Shown piece by piece: positions 1 to 6,049 of a stretch of 6,592 nt of DNA. Each line of letters begins with the position of its first letter. The stretch's first letter is position 1. The notes under the pieces were generated by a model. That model ran no database searches. It was not told where the DNA came from and saw only the letters and a list, made by a program, of their open reading frames with translations. Position numbers and translations under genes: made by a program. Origin of the DNA: Candidatus Rifleibacteriota bacterium. GTDB lineage: Bacteria; Muiribacteriota; Ozemobacteria; Ozemobacterales; Ozemobacteraceae. The DNA lies in NCBI GenBank assembly GCA_028691595.1, contig JAQUZA010000182.1, positions 1 through 6,592 of the forward strand, in the 5' to 3' direction.

Positions 1-1110
1 GATTTCTTCCTGTTTCATCTGGGTTTCTTCGCGCGATTTCGACAACTCGAGCAGGGTGGTTCTGATATTATTTTCAAGGCGCTTGTAAACTGCAAAACCC
101 TCATTTTCGCCAAAAATTTCAACAAGGGTCGTCACCGGCGGCAGTTTTTCTGCTTCGGGGTCCATAAGAAATTTTATCGTTTTCTCGGATCGGCGCAGCC
201 CGAGCGCCACGAGAACATAACCCAGGGCGATCGGTATGTGTACCGGGTTTCCGGGGATGTGGAGTAATGGAATTGTGGGAAACAGGCCAGCGTAAATGGC
301 GCAGCCGAAGCTGAAAACAACGGTGCCGGCAGCGATCAGGCGGGCCGAATACACAAGTCTGCCTTTTCCCGTTTGCCAGATAAAAAGACTTAACGAAGAG
401 AGATAGCCAGCTACAAGGGCATAAAATATGCCAAAGAGAAACTCTTTAATGTTGGGAATGCGGCTGATATCGAGGGCACTGCCGGCATCGAAGATCCGGT
501 GCAGAACCGCATAGTTCATATAGGTTGGAATCACGGCGAAGGTTATGGCCAGGGGCAGGAAATACAGGGCGGGCTGCATCGTTATTCTCACCTGGCAGAC
601 CTGAGCCAGAAAGTGCATGCCCGGGAAAGACAGGATCAGGGAAAACACGAAAATCAGGTTGTTCAGCATGTTCTGCTTGAAAGGCCCGATTTCTCCGGCC
701 CAGATGGCAAAGTCGATGAAATTGCCGATTGCGGCACCCGTAAAAGCCACGGCCCAGAAAAACATGTAATCGCGGGCGATGCTTTTGCTGCCGAGAACCG
801 CCCAGCTGTAGAAGCACTGGCCGGCGGCATAAACATTGCAGAGAACGAAAACCGTATAAAGAATCTTGCCGTGCAGAAAACTGCCATACTCGAGGCCTGC
901 CAGATGGCAGAACAGGTAGGCGAGCGCGAATGCAGCCATTACCAGGCCCACAGCTGCAATTTCCTGATAAAAGCAGCGGGTGAAAAAATCATGATAACCC
1001 GCCACCTGTTGCCTGGCATCTACAGGGGCATTGTCACTAAAATCTGCAAGAAAAACTGCTTTATCCTGCAGCGCGAGGTTTTCCTGCTCAAGAACTCTCT
1101 CTGTTATCAT
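1..1110 (-). CDS. Polytopic membrane protein, probable sensor, partial (C-terminus outside window)
   Basis: An open frame reads without a stop from the ATG at 1110-1108 to the left edge (370 codons), so only the N-terminal part is present. After a soluble N-terminus of about 48 residues there are hydrophobic segments near residues 50-70, 82-102, 114-134, 149-170, 181-203, 223-245, 254-280 and 291-306, giving seven or eight transmembrane helices. Residues 307-370 are hydrophilic; the stretch from about 343 on (YKRLENNIRTTLLELSKSRE) looks like the helical linker that joins membrane sensors to a cytoplasmic output domain such as a kinase, cyclase, GGDEF or phosphatase. That output domain is not in the window, so the role as a signalling receptor is inference. 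I do not recognise the family. The start is chosen because the charged N-terminus precedes the first helix. Ribosome-binding sequence is weak (AAGAG about nine bases upstream). Confidence 0.85.
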   Translation of the reverse strand, partial: MITERVLEQENLALQDKAVFLADFSDNAPVDARQQVAGYHDFFTRCFYQEIAAVGLVMAAFALAYLFCHLAGLEYGSFLHGKILYTVFVLCNVYAAGQCFYSWAVLGSKSIARDYMFFWAVAFTGAAIGNFIDFAIWAGEIGPFKQNMLNNLIFVFSLILSFPGMHFLAQVCQVRITMQPALYFLPLAITFAVIPTYMNYAVLHRIFDAGSALDISRIPNIKEFLFGIFYALVAGYLSSLSLFIWQTGKGRLVYSARLIAAGTVVFSFGCAIYAGLFPTIPLLHIPGNPVHIPIALGYVLVALGLRRSEKTIKFLMDPEAEKLPPVTTLVEIFGENEGFAVYKRLENNIRTTLLELSKSREETQMKQEEI

Positions 1111-1147
1111 TGGCCACCGCTCTTTTTAATTCGGGTCTTCTGCAGCC

Positions 1148-1175
1148 ATTTTACCAAAAAACAACCACAAGCCAA
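1148..1175 (-). promoter_or_regulatory. Candidate sigma-70-type promoter for the membrane protein gene
   Basis: On the minus strand there is TTGGCT (1175-1170), a 16-base spacer and TAAAAT (1153-1148). The -10 box matches consensus at five of six positions and the -35 at four of six. Transcription would start near 1141, leaving a leader of about 30 bases before the ATG at 1110. This is pattern matching only. Confidence 0.35.
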
Positions 1176-1201
1176 ATAGTTTTTTTGCATGTATGGATTA
1201 G

Positions 1202-1217
1202 CGATTCGAAAGAATCG
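1202..1217. repeat. Dyad CGATTC / GAATCG with GAAA loop, upstream of the HNH gene
   Basis: A perfect six-base inverted repeat, CGATTC and GAATCG, encloses the tetraloop GAAA. It lies between the divergent membrane gene and the HNH gene, about 175 bases before the HNH start. No T tract follows it on either strand, so it does not look like a terminator. The same half-site words occur in the palindrome at 5820-5829 over the helicase promoter, which suggests a possible operator, but the words are short and this could be chance. The rest of the 280-base intergenic region shows no RNA gene and no convincing promoter for the HNH gene. Confidence 0.35.
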
Positions 1218-1390
1218 GTAGAGATTTACAGCGGCAAAAGCTTGAACCAGTAGGGCGCTGAGGTTATGCCAATTCCTCGCAAAGTCAATAAGTTGGGGCA
1301 GAATCATAGACAAAAAATCTTCAGAGTTGAAGCAGAATGCATTTCGCGTTACCCTGGGAAAAACCTTAAAGAGTGTAGTCCCAGTAAACC

Positions 1391-2254
1391 ATGTTGAGTT
1401 TTCAGCAACAACTGACAGTTGGTCAAGCCTATGAGCGAAAGCATATCGCTTCGCTTCTTGGCTATGCAGACTTTCGAGCAATTGCCAAAGGTGTAGTGAC
1501 CCCATCAGGAAGTAGACTCATAATACTTTTTGTAACCAAAGAAAAGCAGGCAAGCTTGACGCAGTATAGAGATTTCATTGACAATGGATTTCTTTATTGG
1601 GAGGGCGAATCACGCCACGGCTCAGACGAACGAATCAGGAAAGCTTCAGAAAATGAGGATGAAATAGTATTATTCTTCAGAAACCGTCATCATTCACCGT
1701 TTATCTATATGGGTCGAATATTTCTGACTGAATATGTAAACCGCTTTGATAAGCCGAGCGAATTTATATTTTCTCTAACTCCAGCAGAAGTTTCCGCTGC
1801 GAAAACTGTGACTTACGAATCCATCGACCAAAGTGCAAGCGAATTCATTGCATTGCATGAAACTGACAGAGAGCAACTAACAACCGTTCGGGTCGGCCAG
1901 AATAATTTTAGAAAAAATCTGATAAAGATATGGGGAAAGTGTTCTGTAACTGGTGTAGAAAACCTGGAATTCCTTCATGCATCACACATCAAGCCATGGC
2001 GGGAATCGAACAACGAAGAGCGGTTGACACCATATAATGGCCTTCTATTGAATCCTGCGCTTAACAAAGCTTTTGACAGAGGCTTTATTGGCTTTGAAAC
2101 AACCGGCAAAATAGTCATTTCGAATAAATTATCCCGCGAAGATGCCGAAAAAATGGCAATTAACCAGAACCTTAGACTAAGGCAAATCTACCCAGGTAAC
2201 CTGCAATATCTCTCATATCATCTCGAAAATCTGTTCGAAAAAATTGCCGCATGA
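1391..2254 (+). CDS. HNH endonuclease with N-terminal modified-DNA-reader-like domain
   Basis: The protein has 287 residues. Residues 11-115 form a domain starting GQAYERKHIASLLGY, followed by LIILFVTKEK (43-52), Y59xD61, YWEGESRHGSD (69-79), LFFRNRHHSPF (94-104) and YMGRI (106-110). This pattern resembles the DUF3427 and SRA-like domains of restriction proteins that read DNA; the resemblance is from memory. Residues 184-245 are an HNH nuclease of the HNH_2 type: C184xxTG, ASHIKPWRES (197-206) with the catalytic-type H199, YNGLLLNP (215-222) with N216, and FDRGFIGF (228-235). It probably cuts double-stranded DNA, perhaps only modified or foreign DNA (inference). A TAA at 1385-1387 is in frame just upstream, so ATG 1391 is the first possible ATG; there is no Shine-Dalgarno sequence. 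No methyltransferase accompanies it. It is visibly more A+T-rich than its flanking genes, fitting horizontal acquisition, and it converges on the helicase fusion. Confidence 0.93.
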   Translation: MLSFQQQLTVGQAYERKHIASLLGYADFRAIAKGVVTPSGSRLIILFVTKEKQASLTQYRDFIDNGFLYWEGESRHGSDERIRKASENEDEIVLFFRNRHHSPFIYMGRIFLTEYVNRFDKPSEFIFSLTPAEVSAAKTVTYESIDQSASEFIALHETDREQLTTVRVGQNNFRKNLIKIWGKCSVTGVENLEFLHASHIKPWRESNNEERLTPYNGLLLNPALNKAFDRGFIGFETTGKIVISNKLSREDAEKMAINQNLRLRQIYPGNLQYLSYHLENLFEKIAA

Positions 2255-2346
2255 TACGTTTGGTGAGTTAATCTTTCAACAGCCGTGCATTTTTTTTAAT
2301 AAAGATGCCTTGAAAATAATGGCAATTTCGCGACCTTGTCCATGCG
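2255..2346. other. Convergent intergenic gap between HNH and helicase genes
   Basis: The stops of the two convergent genes are 92 bases apart. The gap is A+T-rich and holds a run of eight T at 2290-2297. The only stem nearby is an A/T-rich one (GCAT at 2287-2290 against ATGC at 2305-2308) that contains the T run itself. I see no stable GC-rich hairpin followed by T residues on either strand, so no intrinsic terminator can be called. Transcripts may read into each other or end by factor-dependent termination. Confidence 0.5.
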
Positions 2347-5300
2347 CTATTTCAGAGATTTTATGTAACGGGCAAAGGGTTTGATTTGTGCTGGATCTAT
2401 AAGGACTTCTTTGAAGTCTTTGTTGTTTGAGACGAGGAAGTATTGGTTGCCAGTTTTTTTGATTTTTTTGAGGGCGTATGCGGTGCTGCCGTATTCATCA
2501 TGGTATTCAACGGCGGCAATCTGACCGTTCAGACTGCCGGCGCTGGTCGCGGTAATCTTTTCAAGAATGACCAGGTCACCGTCTTTAATTGGGCTTTTGC
2601 CGCCATTCATCGAATTGCCGCTAATTTTAACCACAAAATGCCGATCTGGTGAATAATTGCCGGTTTTGGGAACCGCCATCGCTTCTGAGTGTTTTTCAGC
2701 AGAAAAGGTTTGGTTCAGCCTACCGGCCGCAACCTTGAGGTCGTAATAAAATGGCAGTTCAATTGTATCTTCACCAGCATCGACAGTTTTCGGTAGAGGC
2801 TCAGGGGCAAAATTTTCAACTTTTTCGACGATGCCGGGGGGGGCTTTTCTGTCTGACTTACTTTGATTTGTCGGCCGCCGGAAATAGAGAGCAAGAGCAT
2901 AGTCAGCCCTTTCCAGAACCAGTCGGCGGAAGTCAGGCTGGCTCCAGAAGTCTCTGATGGCTTCCTTCAGCTCGAAAGAACCTCTTGCGGCATCGAGTTC
3001 AAAATACTTGTCGGGCGAGTTTGACAGCTTGTCGAGCGGCATACCCTTGACCAGAGTCACAAACTTTTTGAAACTGACTTTTTCAGGCTGCTCTTCATCC
3101 TCAAGCAGTGAACAATCGCCTAAATGAGCCGGATGACTTAGGTAGTAATTTCTGAAACCTTCAGCAATCCAATCTATTGGCCAGGCAGTTCGTTCATTCT
3201 TATCTGCCAGTAGAACTTTGAGAACAACCATTTTATAAGATTTTTTGGGGCTGAGATCATTTTCGATATGCTGCAAAAACTCTTCTCCGAGCGTGCCCAG
3301 GAGATTTTTTTCATACAGGGAAAGATCATCGACCATTTCCTTGGCCCTCAGCCAGTTCACAAAAGTTGGCAAATTTTTGGCTTTGTCGACTGCTTTTCGG
3401 TTTTGTAACCATTTTTTTAAAATTTTGACCAGGTCACCAGAATCTTCGCTTTCACGGTTCGCAATGAAATCCAACAGGGTGGGCGATCTGCCAAGTCGGC
3501 CTTTGATAGCCAGGTAGGCTTCCTTAAGAATTTCTTCCGGCTTCAGGCAAAGCTTCTTTCTGATTTCATCTTCCCAGATGCGGGTGACCCTGGTATCTAC
3601 ATCTGCAGAGCAGCCGTTCGGCAGAACGAAACTGACCGGAGCCTTCAGCGGCTTTTCATCTGTCGAAAAATAATGACCGGAAAAAATCGAAGGAATAATA
3701 TGGGAATTTTTGAAATTGCCCACAAAATCAAGCACTACAAGAAAGTCTTTGCCTGGCACGACTCTTAGACCACGGCCCAGCTGCTGTAATACAACGGTTG
3801 GTGATTCAGTCGGCCTTAGCAGCAGCACGTGACTGACAGCCGGTATGTCGATTCCTTCGCCAAGAATATCGACGGAACAGATTATCTGCAGGGCATCATT
3901 TTCTGATTGTAGGCGGGAAATTGTCTTTTCCCGCTCTGCATCGCTGGATTCTCCAAGCAGACATTCCGCAGCCAGGCCGGCTCTTTTGAAAGCCTCAGTC
4001 ATGTATCTTGCGTGCCCCTTGTTTGAGCAGAAAGCCAGCGCCCTGATTCTGCTGCCGAAAGCCGGAAGGTAAGCCTTGAGATTGTTGATGATAATCTCCG
4101 CTCTGGTATCACTGCTGAGAGCTGCTTCCAGTTGCTGCTCATCGTAGCCGGTTCCGGTCCAGCGTATCTGGTTGTAATCGGTCGGGTCATAGATCGCGTA
4201 ATACTGGAAGGGTGTCAGCCATTTCTGATCGATGGCTTTAAAGAGGCGCATTTCGTAGGCAATATCATAGTCGCACAGTTCAAGAACATCACGGCCATCG
4301 AGACGCTCAGGGGTCGCTGTCAGGCCCAGGAAAAATCTGCTTTCAAAATATTCGAGAACTCGTTTGTAAGTGGGTGCATAGCCGTGGTGAAACTCATCGA
4401 AAACTATGTAGTCAAAATGCTGCTTCGAAAAAAGCTCAAGCAAGCTCGGCTGCGAAAGGGTTTGCACCATTGCAAATATGCCTCTGGAAGTTTCTGCCAT
4501 TCTTTTTCTGTCTGCAACAGGTGTATCTCCGGTCAGAAGTTCGCCGAAAGAATTGTCGCCCAGCACCTGTCTGAAGGTTTCACGGGCTTTGACTAGAATA
4601 TTGGCGCGGTGCACCAGAAAAAGAACTGATTTGAAGCCGCTCTGCAGAAAGTCAAAAGCGGCGAGATGCGTTTTTCCAAGGCCGGTAGCAGCTATTACGG
4701 CCGTTCTTTTTACGCCATTATTGCGGCGTTCGGCGAGACCTGCAAGAGCTTCGCGCTGACTCGGTCGTGGTCTGGGCCGGCAGGTTGCTGAAGGTTTTTC
4801 TTCATCCGTCATCGCCTGCTGCAGTTCGCGTCTCATCTGGTTGTGACGCTCGAATCTTTTGCGGTAGAAGGCCATAAATTCTTCGCCTGGCTCTAGCGAA
4901 GAATTTTCCCAGTAATTCTGGTAGTTCTGCTGTGCGATCTGAAAAACCGATCTTTCATCATTGCTTGCGAAAGGCAGGTTAACCTCTGAATTGGAGAAGA
5001 AATTCCATTCTTCGTTGTTGAGCAGGCCGCCGGCCGTCATGTTTGAAGAGCCGATGATCAGAGAATTTCTTGCATCCTGTTTGGTAAAAAGAAAACATTT
5101 TAGATGGAAAGGTGGCGGTGCATCGGTGAAACCTTTTTCGCCGCTATTTTCTAATGGGTAAAAAATTTTGAGCTGCAGGCTGGGGTGAGTTGCCTTTATA
5201 TGCAGAAGATCTTCGGGATTGTTGAAGTCATTCATTATTGATGTGAGAAGGCTCAGCTTGCCGCCCCGCGCCAGAAATTCCTCGATTGGGCGCTTCAGCA

Positions 5301-5796
5301 GGTTGATCAGGCCTCTGGTCAGAAAGGCGCTGGCTATGCTGCATTCAATGCTTTCTGCGAGTTCCTGTCTGAGAACTTCAATTATCGTTGGCGAACTGGA
5401 ATTGGAAACCACGAAAGGATTCAGCAAAAAACCTGTATTGGAGACATTGTCAGGGAGTTTTTCATCGGCAGCGTAAACAGCATGCAGATAGACACTGTCT
5501 TTAAAAGCGCCACGGGCTCTGGCTCTTTTGGCTCTGACTTCTTCGATACTGGCCATAGAAACCGAATGATGCTCAGCGAGTGCCATGATGACTTCGAATA
5601 CATCAGCGGCTTCTTTGACAAATTCGCCGCTGTCTCTGGCCTTGAAAAGTTCATGGGCTTCTTCGAGCAGTTTCAGGCGAAGAAAATATTCGCGCTCAGC
5701 CTTTTGCAGGGTATTTTTTACAGCTTTTTTTCCTTCATCCTCGATTATTTCAGGAATCCGGTCTCTAACCAGTTTGCGGTAAAAAATTGGTGCCAT
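2347..5796 (-). CDS. MazG-like / PLD nuclease / SF2 helicase / LexA-like S24 protease fusion
   Basis: A 1149-residue cytoplasmic multidomain protein. Residues 1-108 are a MazG-like NTP pyrophosphohydrolase of the YKLVRDxIPEII type: YRKLVRDRIPEII (6-18) and the metal-binding set E45 E46 xx E49 and E62 xx D65. Residues 135-300 are a phospholipase-D-type nuclease with H231xK233 and GSSNMTAGG (249-257); the aspartate of a full HKD motif is not at its usual place. Residues 343-700 are a superfamily 2 helicase: Q347, Walker A ATGLGKT (370-376), DEFH box (467-470), GLTATPER (491-498), DILGEGIDIP (643-652), QQLGRGLR (671-678). Residues 740-970 are helical and include KSYKMVVLKVLL (852-863), seen in restriction-type helicases. 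After a Pro-rich linker, 1013-1149 is a LexA/S24 domain with VAAG (1022-1025), S1062 in SGNSM and K1110. The order suggests a regulated DNA-processing or defence enzyme. The ATG at 5796 fits the family's usual N-terminus; no Shine-Dalgarno is present. It converges with the HNH gene. Confidence 0.96.
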   Translation of the reverse strand: MAPIFYRKLVRDRIPEIIEDEGKKAVKNTLQKAEREYFLRLKLLEEAHELFKARDSGEFVKEAADVFEVIMALAEHHSVSMASIEEVRAKRARARGAFKDSVYLHAVYAADEKLPDNVSNTGFLLNPFVVSNSSSPTIIEVLRQELAESIECSIASAFLTRGLINLLKRPIEEFLARGGKLSLLTSIMNDFNNPEDLLHIKATHPSLQLKIFYPLENSGEKGFTDAPPPFHLKCFLFTKQDARNSLIIGSSNMTAGGLLNNEEWNFFSNSEVNLPFASNDERSVFQIAQQNYQNYWENSSLEPGEEFMAFYRKRFERHNQMRRELQQAMTDEEKPSATCRPRPRPSQREALAGLAERRNNGVKRTAVIAATGLGKTHLAAFDFLQSGFKSVLFLVHRANILVKARETFRQVLGDNSFGELLTGDTPVADRKRMAETSRGIFAMVQTLSQPSLLELFSKQHFDYIVFDEFHHGYAPTYKRVLEYFESRFFLGLTATPERLDGRDVLELCDYDIAYEMRLFKAIDQKWLTPFQYYAIYDPTDYNQIRWTGTGYDEQQLEAALSSDTRAEIIINNLKAYLPAFGSRIRALAFCSNKGHARYMTEAFKRAGLAAECLLGESSDAEREKTISRLQSENDALQIICSVDILGEGIDIPAVSHVLLLRPTESPTVVLQQLGRGLRVVPGKDFLVVLDFVGNFKNSHIIPSIFSGHYFSTDEKPLKAPVSFVLPNGCSADVDTRVTRIWEDEIRKKLCLKPEEILKEAYLAIKGRLGRSPTLLDFIANRESEDSGDLVKILKKWLQNRKAVDKAKNLPTFVNWLRAKEMVDDLSLYEKNLLGTLGEEFLQHIENDLSPKKSYKMVVLKVLLADKNERTAWPIDWIAEGFRNYYLSHPAHLGDCSLLEDEEQPEKVSFKKFVTLVKGMPLDKLSNSPDKYFELDAARGSFELKEAIRDFWSQPDFRRLVLERADYALALYFRRPTNQSKSDRKAPPGIVEKVENFAPEPLPKTVDAGEDTIELPFYYDLKVAAGRLNQTFSAEKHSEAMAVPKTGNYSPDRHFVVKISGNSMNGGKSPIKDGDLVILEKITATSAGSLNGQIAAVEYHDEYGSTAYALKKIKKTGNQYFLVSNNKDFKEVLIDPAQIKPFARYIKSLK
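2836..2843. repeat. Eight-base G/C homopolymer in the interdomain linker
   Basis: Eight consecutive G on the plus strand (C on the coding strand) encode A985-P986-P987 of the helicase fusion, in the linker between the helical region and the LexA-like domain. Loss of one base leads into a frame that stops at 2715-2717; gain of one base gives a stop after about seven codons. Either change keeps the MazG, PLD and helicase domains and removes the LexA-like domain. Tracts of this length can be slippage-prone; whether this one varies cannot be seen here. Confidence 0.6.
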
Positions 5797-5802
5797 GCCG
5801 GG

Positions 5803-5831
5803 ATTCTAAACCAGAACCCGAATCGATTCAA
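5803..5831 (-). promoter_or_regulatory. Promoter of the helicase fusion, predicted leaderless
   Basis: On the minus strand: TTGAAT (5831-5826), a 17-base spacer, then TAGAAT (5808-5803). The -10 matches consensus at five of six positions and the -35 at four of six, with optimal spacing. A run of seven T (5840-5834 read on the minus strand) lies just upstream of the -35 and could act as an UP element. Counting from the -10, +1 falls at 5796, which is the A of the start codon. With no Shine-Dalgarno sequence before that ATG, this supports a leaderless mRNA. Confidence 0.55.
5820..5829. repeat. Perfect 10-base palindrome GAATCGATTC over the helicase -35 box
   Basis: GAATCGATTC equals its own reverse complement and overlaps the -35 element (5826-5831) of the helicase promoter, a position where a bound repressor would block polymerase. 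Its half-site words GAATCG and CGATTC are also the arms of the dyad at 1202-1217 upstream of the HNH gene. Operator function is inference. Confidence 0.4.
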
Positions 5832-5890
5832 CTAAAAAAACCGGGAAGCAGTTTTACCAGACCCTGAAAAGTTCTTTGAATGGTCGTTCT

Positions 5891-5924
5891 CGCATACTGC
5901 ATTTGCAACAAATGCAGGAATGCG
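5891..5924. repeat. Long inverted repeat in the divergent intergenic region
   Basis: Perfect nine-base arms CTGCATTTG (5897-5905) and CAAATGCAG (5909-5917) are separated by CAA. The symmetry continues beyond a short asymmetric interruption (one base on the left, two on the right) with CGCAT (5891-5895) and ATGCG (5920-5924), giving 14 base pairs in all. It lies about 95 bases upstream of the helicase start and about 125 bases upstream of the envelope gene. No T tract follows, and the flanking genes diverge, so it is unlikely to be a terminator. It may be a regulator-binding site, a cruciform, or a small dispersed repeat. Confidence 0.6.
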
Positions 5925-5942
5925 GTAGTTTGATTAATGTGA

Positions 5943-5977
5943 TGGCAAATCGACTGGACTAAAAAGATGCTTTGCCA
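5943..5977. repeat. Seven-base inverted repeat TGGCAAA / TTTGCCA
   Basis: TGGCAAA (5943-5949) and TTTGCCA (5971-5977) are exact reverse complements separated by 21 bases. The half-sites are two helical turns plus a few bases apart, a layout compatible with a dimeric regulator, but arms this short can arise by chance in an intergenic region already rich in dyads. Confidence 0.25.
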
Positions 5978-5996
5978 GAAATTTGAATGAGGAACA

Positions 5997-6034
5997 TGCC
6001 GGGAACTTAGATATAATTGAGACTGTTTCCGGCA
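5997..6034. promoter_or_regulatory. Dyad centred on the -10 box of the envelope gene (possible operator)
   Basis: TGCCGGGAAC (5997-6006) and GTTTCCGGCA (6025-6034) are inverted repeats matching at nine of ten positions, the exception being a G/T pair that would still pair as a wobble in RNA. The centre of symmetry falls inside the TATAAT at 6012-6017. A protein bound here would cover the promoter. There is no T tract after the second arm, so a terminator reading is unlikely. Confidence 0.4.
6012..6017 (+). promoter_or_regulatory. Consensus -10 box TATAAT for the envelope gene
   Basis: TATAAT matches the -10 consensus perfectly and would start transcription near 6024, giving a leader of about 26 bases. 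No good -35 is found at 16-18 bases; TTGAAT at 5983-5988 is 23 bases away, too far for normal use. Activator dependence or a weak promoter would explain the missing -35. Confidence 0.45.
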
Positions 6035-6037
6035 GGC

Positions 6038-6043
6038 GGGGAG
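6038..6043 (+). promoter_or_regulatory. Ribosome-binding site GGGGAG of the envelope gene
   Basis: GGGGAG lies six bases before the ATG at 6050 and is the only strong Shine-Dalgarno sequence in front of any gene in the window. It supports ATG 6050 over the GTG directly before it at 6047. Confidence 0.65.
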
Positions 6044-6049
6044 AGAGTG

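Noticed and set aside
499..1179. A long plus-strand frame of 226 codons opposite the membrane protein gene.
   Set aside because: The minus-strand frame here encodes clear transmembrane helices in regular order and has a sensible start. The plus-strand product is low in hydrophobic structure and looks like a mirror frame.
1331..1350. TGCATTT upstream of the HNH gene, shared with the left arm of the palindrome at 5897-5905.
   Set aside because: Seven shared bases without the second arm is within chance for these A+T-rich regions.
1107..1505. A 132-codon minus-strand frame whose TGA overlaps the membrane gene's ATG (ATGA), as in a coupled operon.
   Set aside because: It starts inside the HNH gene in antisense, has no recognisable domain or Shine-Dalgarno sequence, and a four-base overlap with a start codon happens often by chance.
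2287..2308. Possible terminator GCAT ... ATGC around the T run in the convergent gap.
   Set aside because: The stem would be almost all A-U with a wobble pair and would include the T run itself; no T tract follows it.
4132..4596. A 154-codon plus-strand frame inside the helicase gene.
   Set aside because: It is antisense to the helicase motifs DEFH and GLTATP, which are unmistakable, so it is a shadow frame.
5902..5912. TTTG-CAA-CAAA inside the long palindrome, considered as a LexA box because the Leptospira LexA site is TTTG-N5-CAAA.
   Set aside because: The spacing here is three bases, not five, and nothing else identifies the organism as a spirochaete.
5891..5924. Palindrome considered as an integron attC site or transposon end.
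   Set aside because: There are no GTTRRRY / RYYYAAC core sites, no target-site duplication that I could find, and no integrase or transposase in the window.
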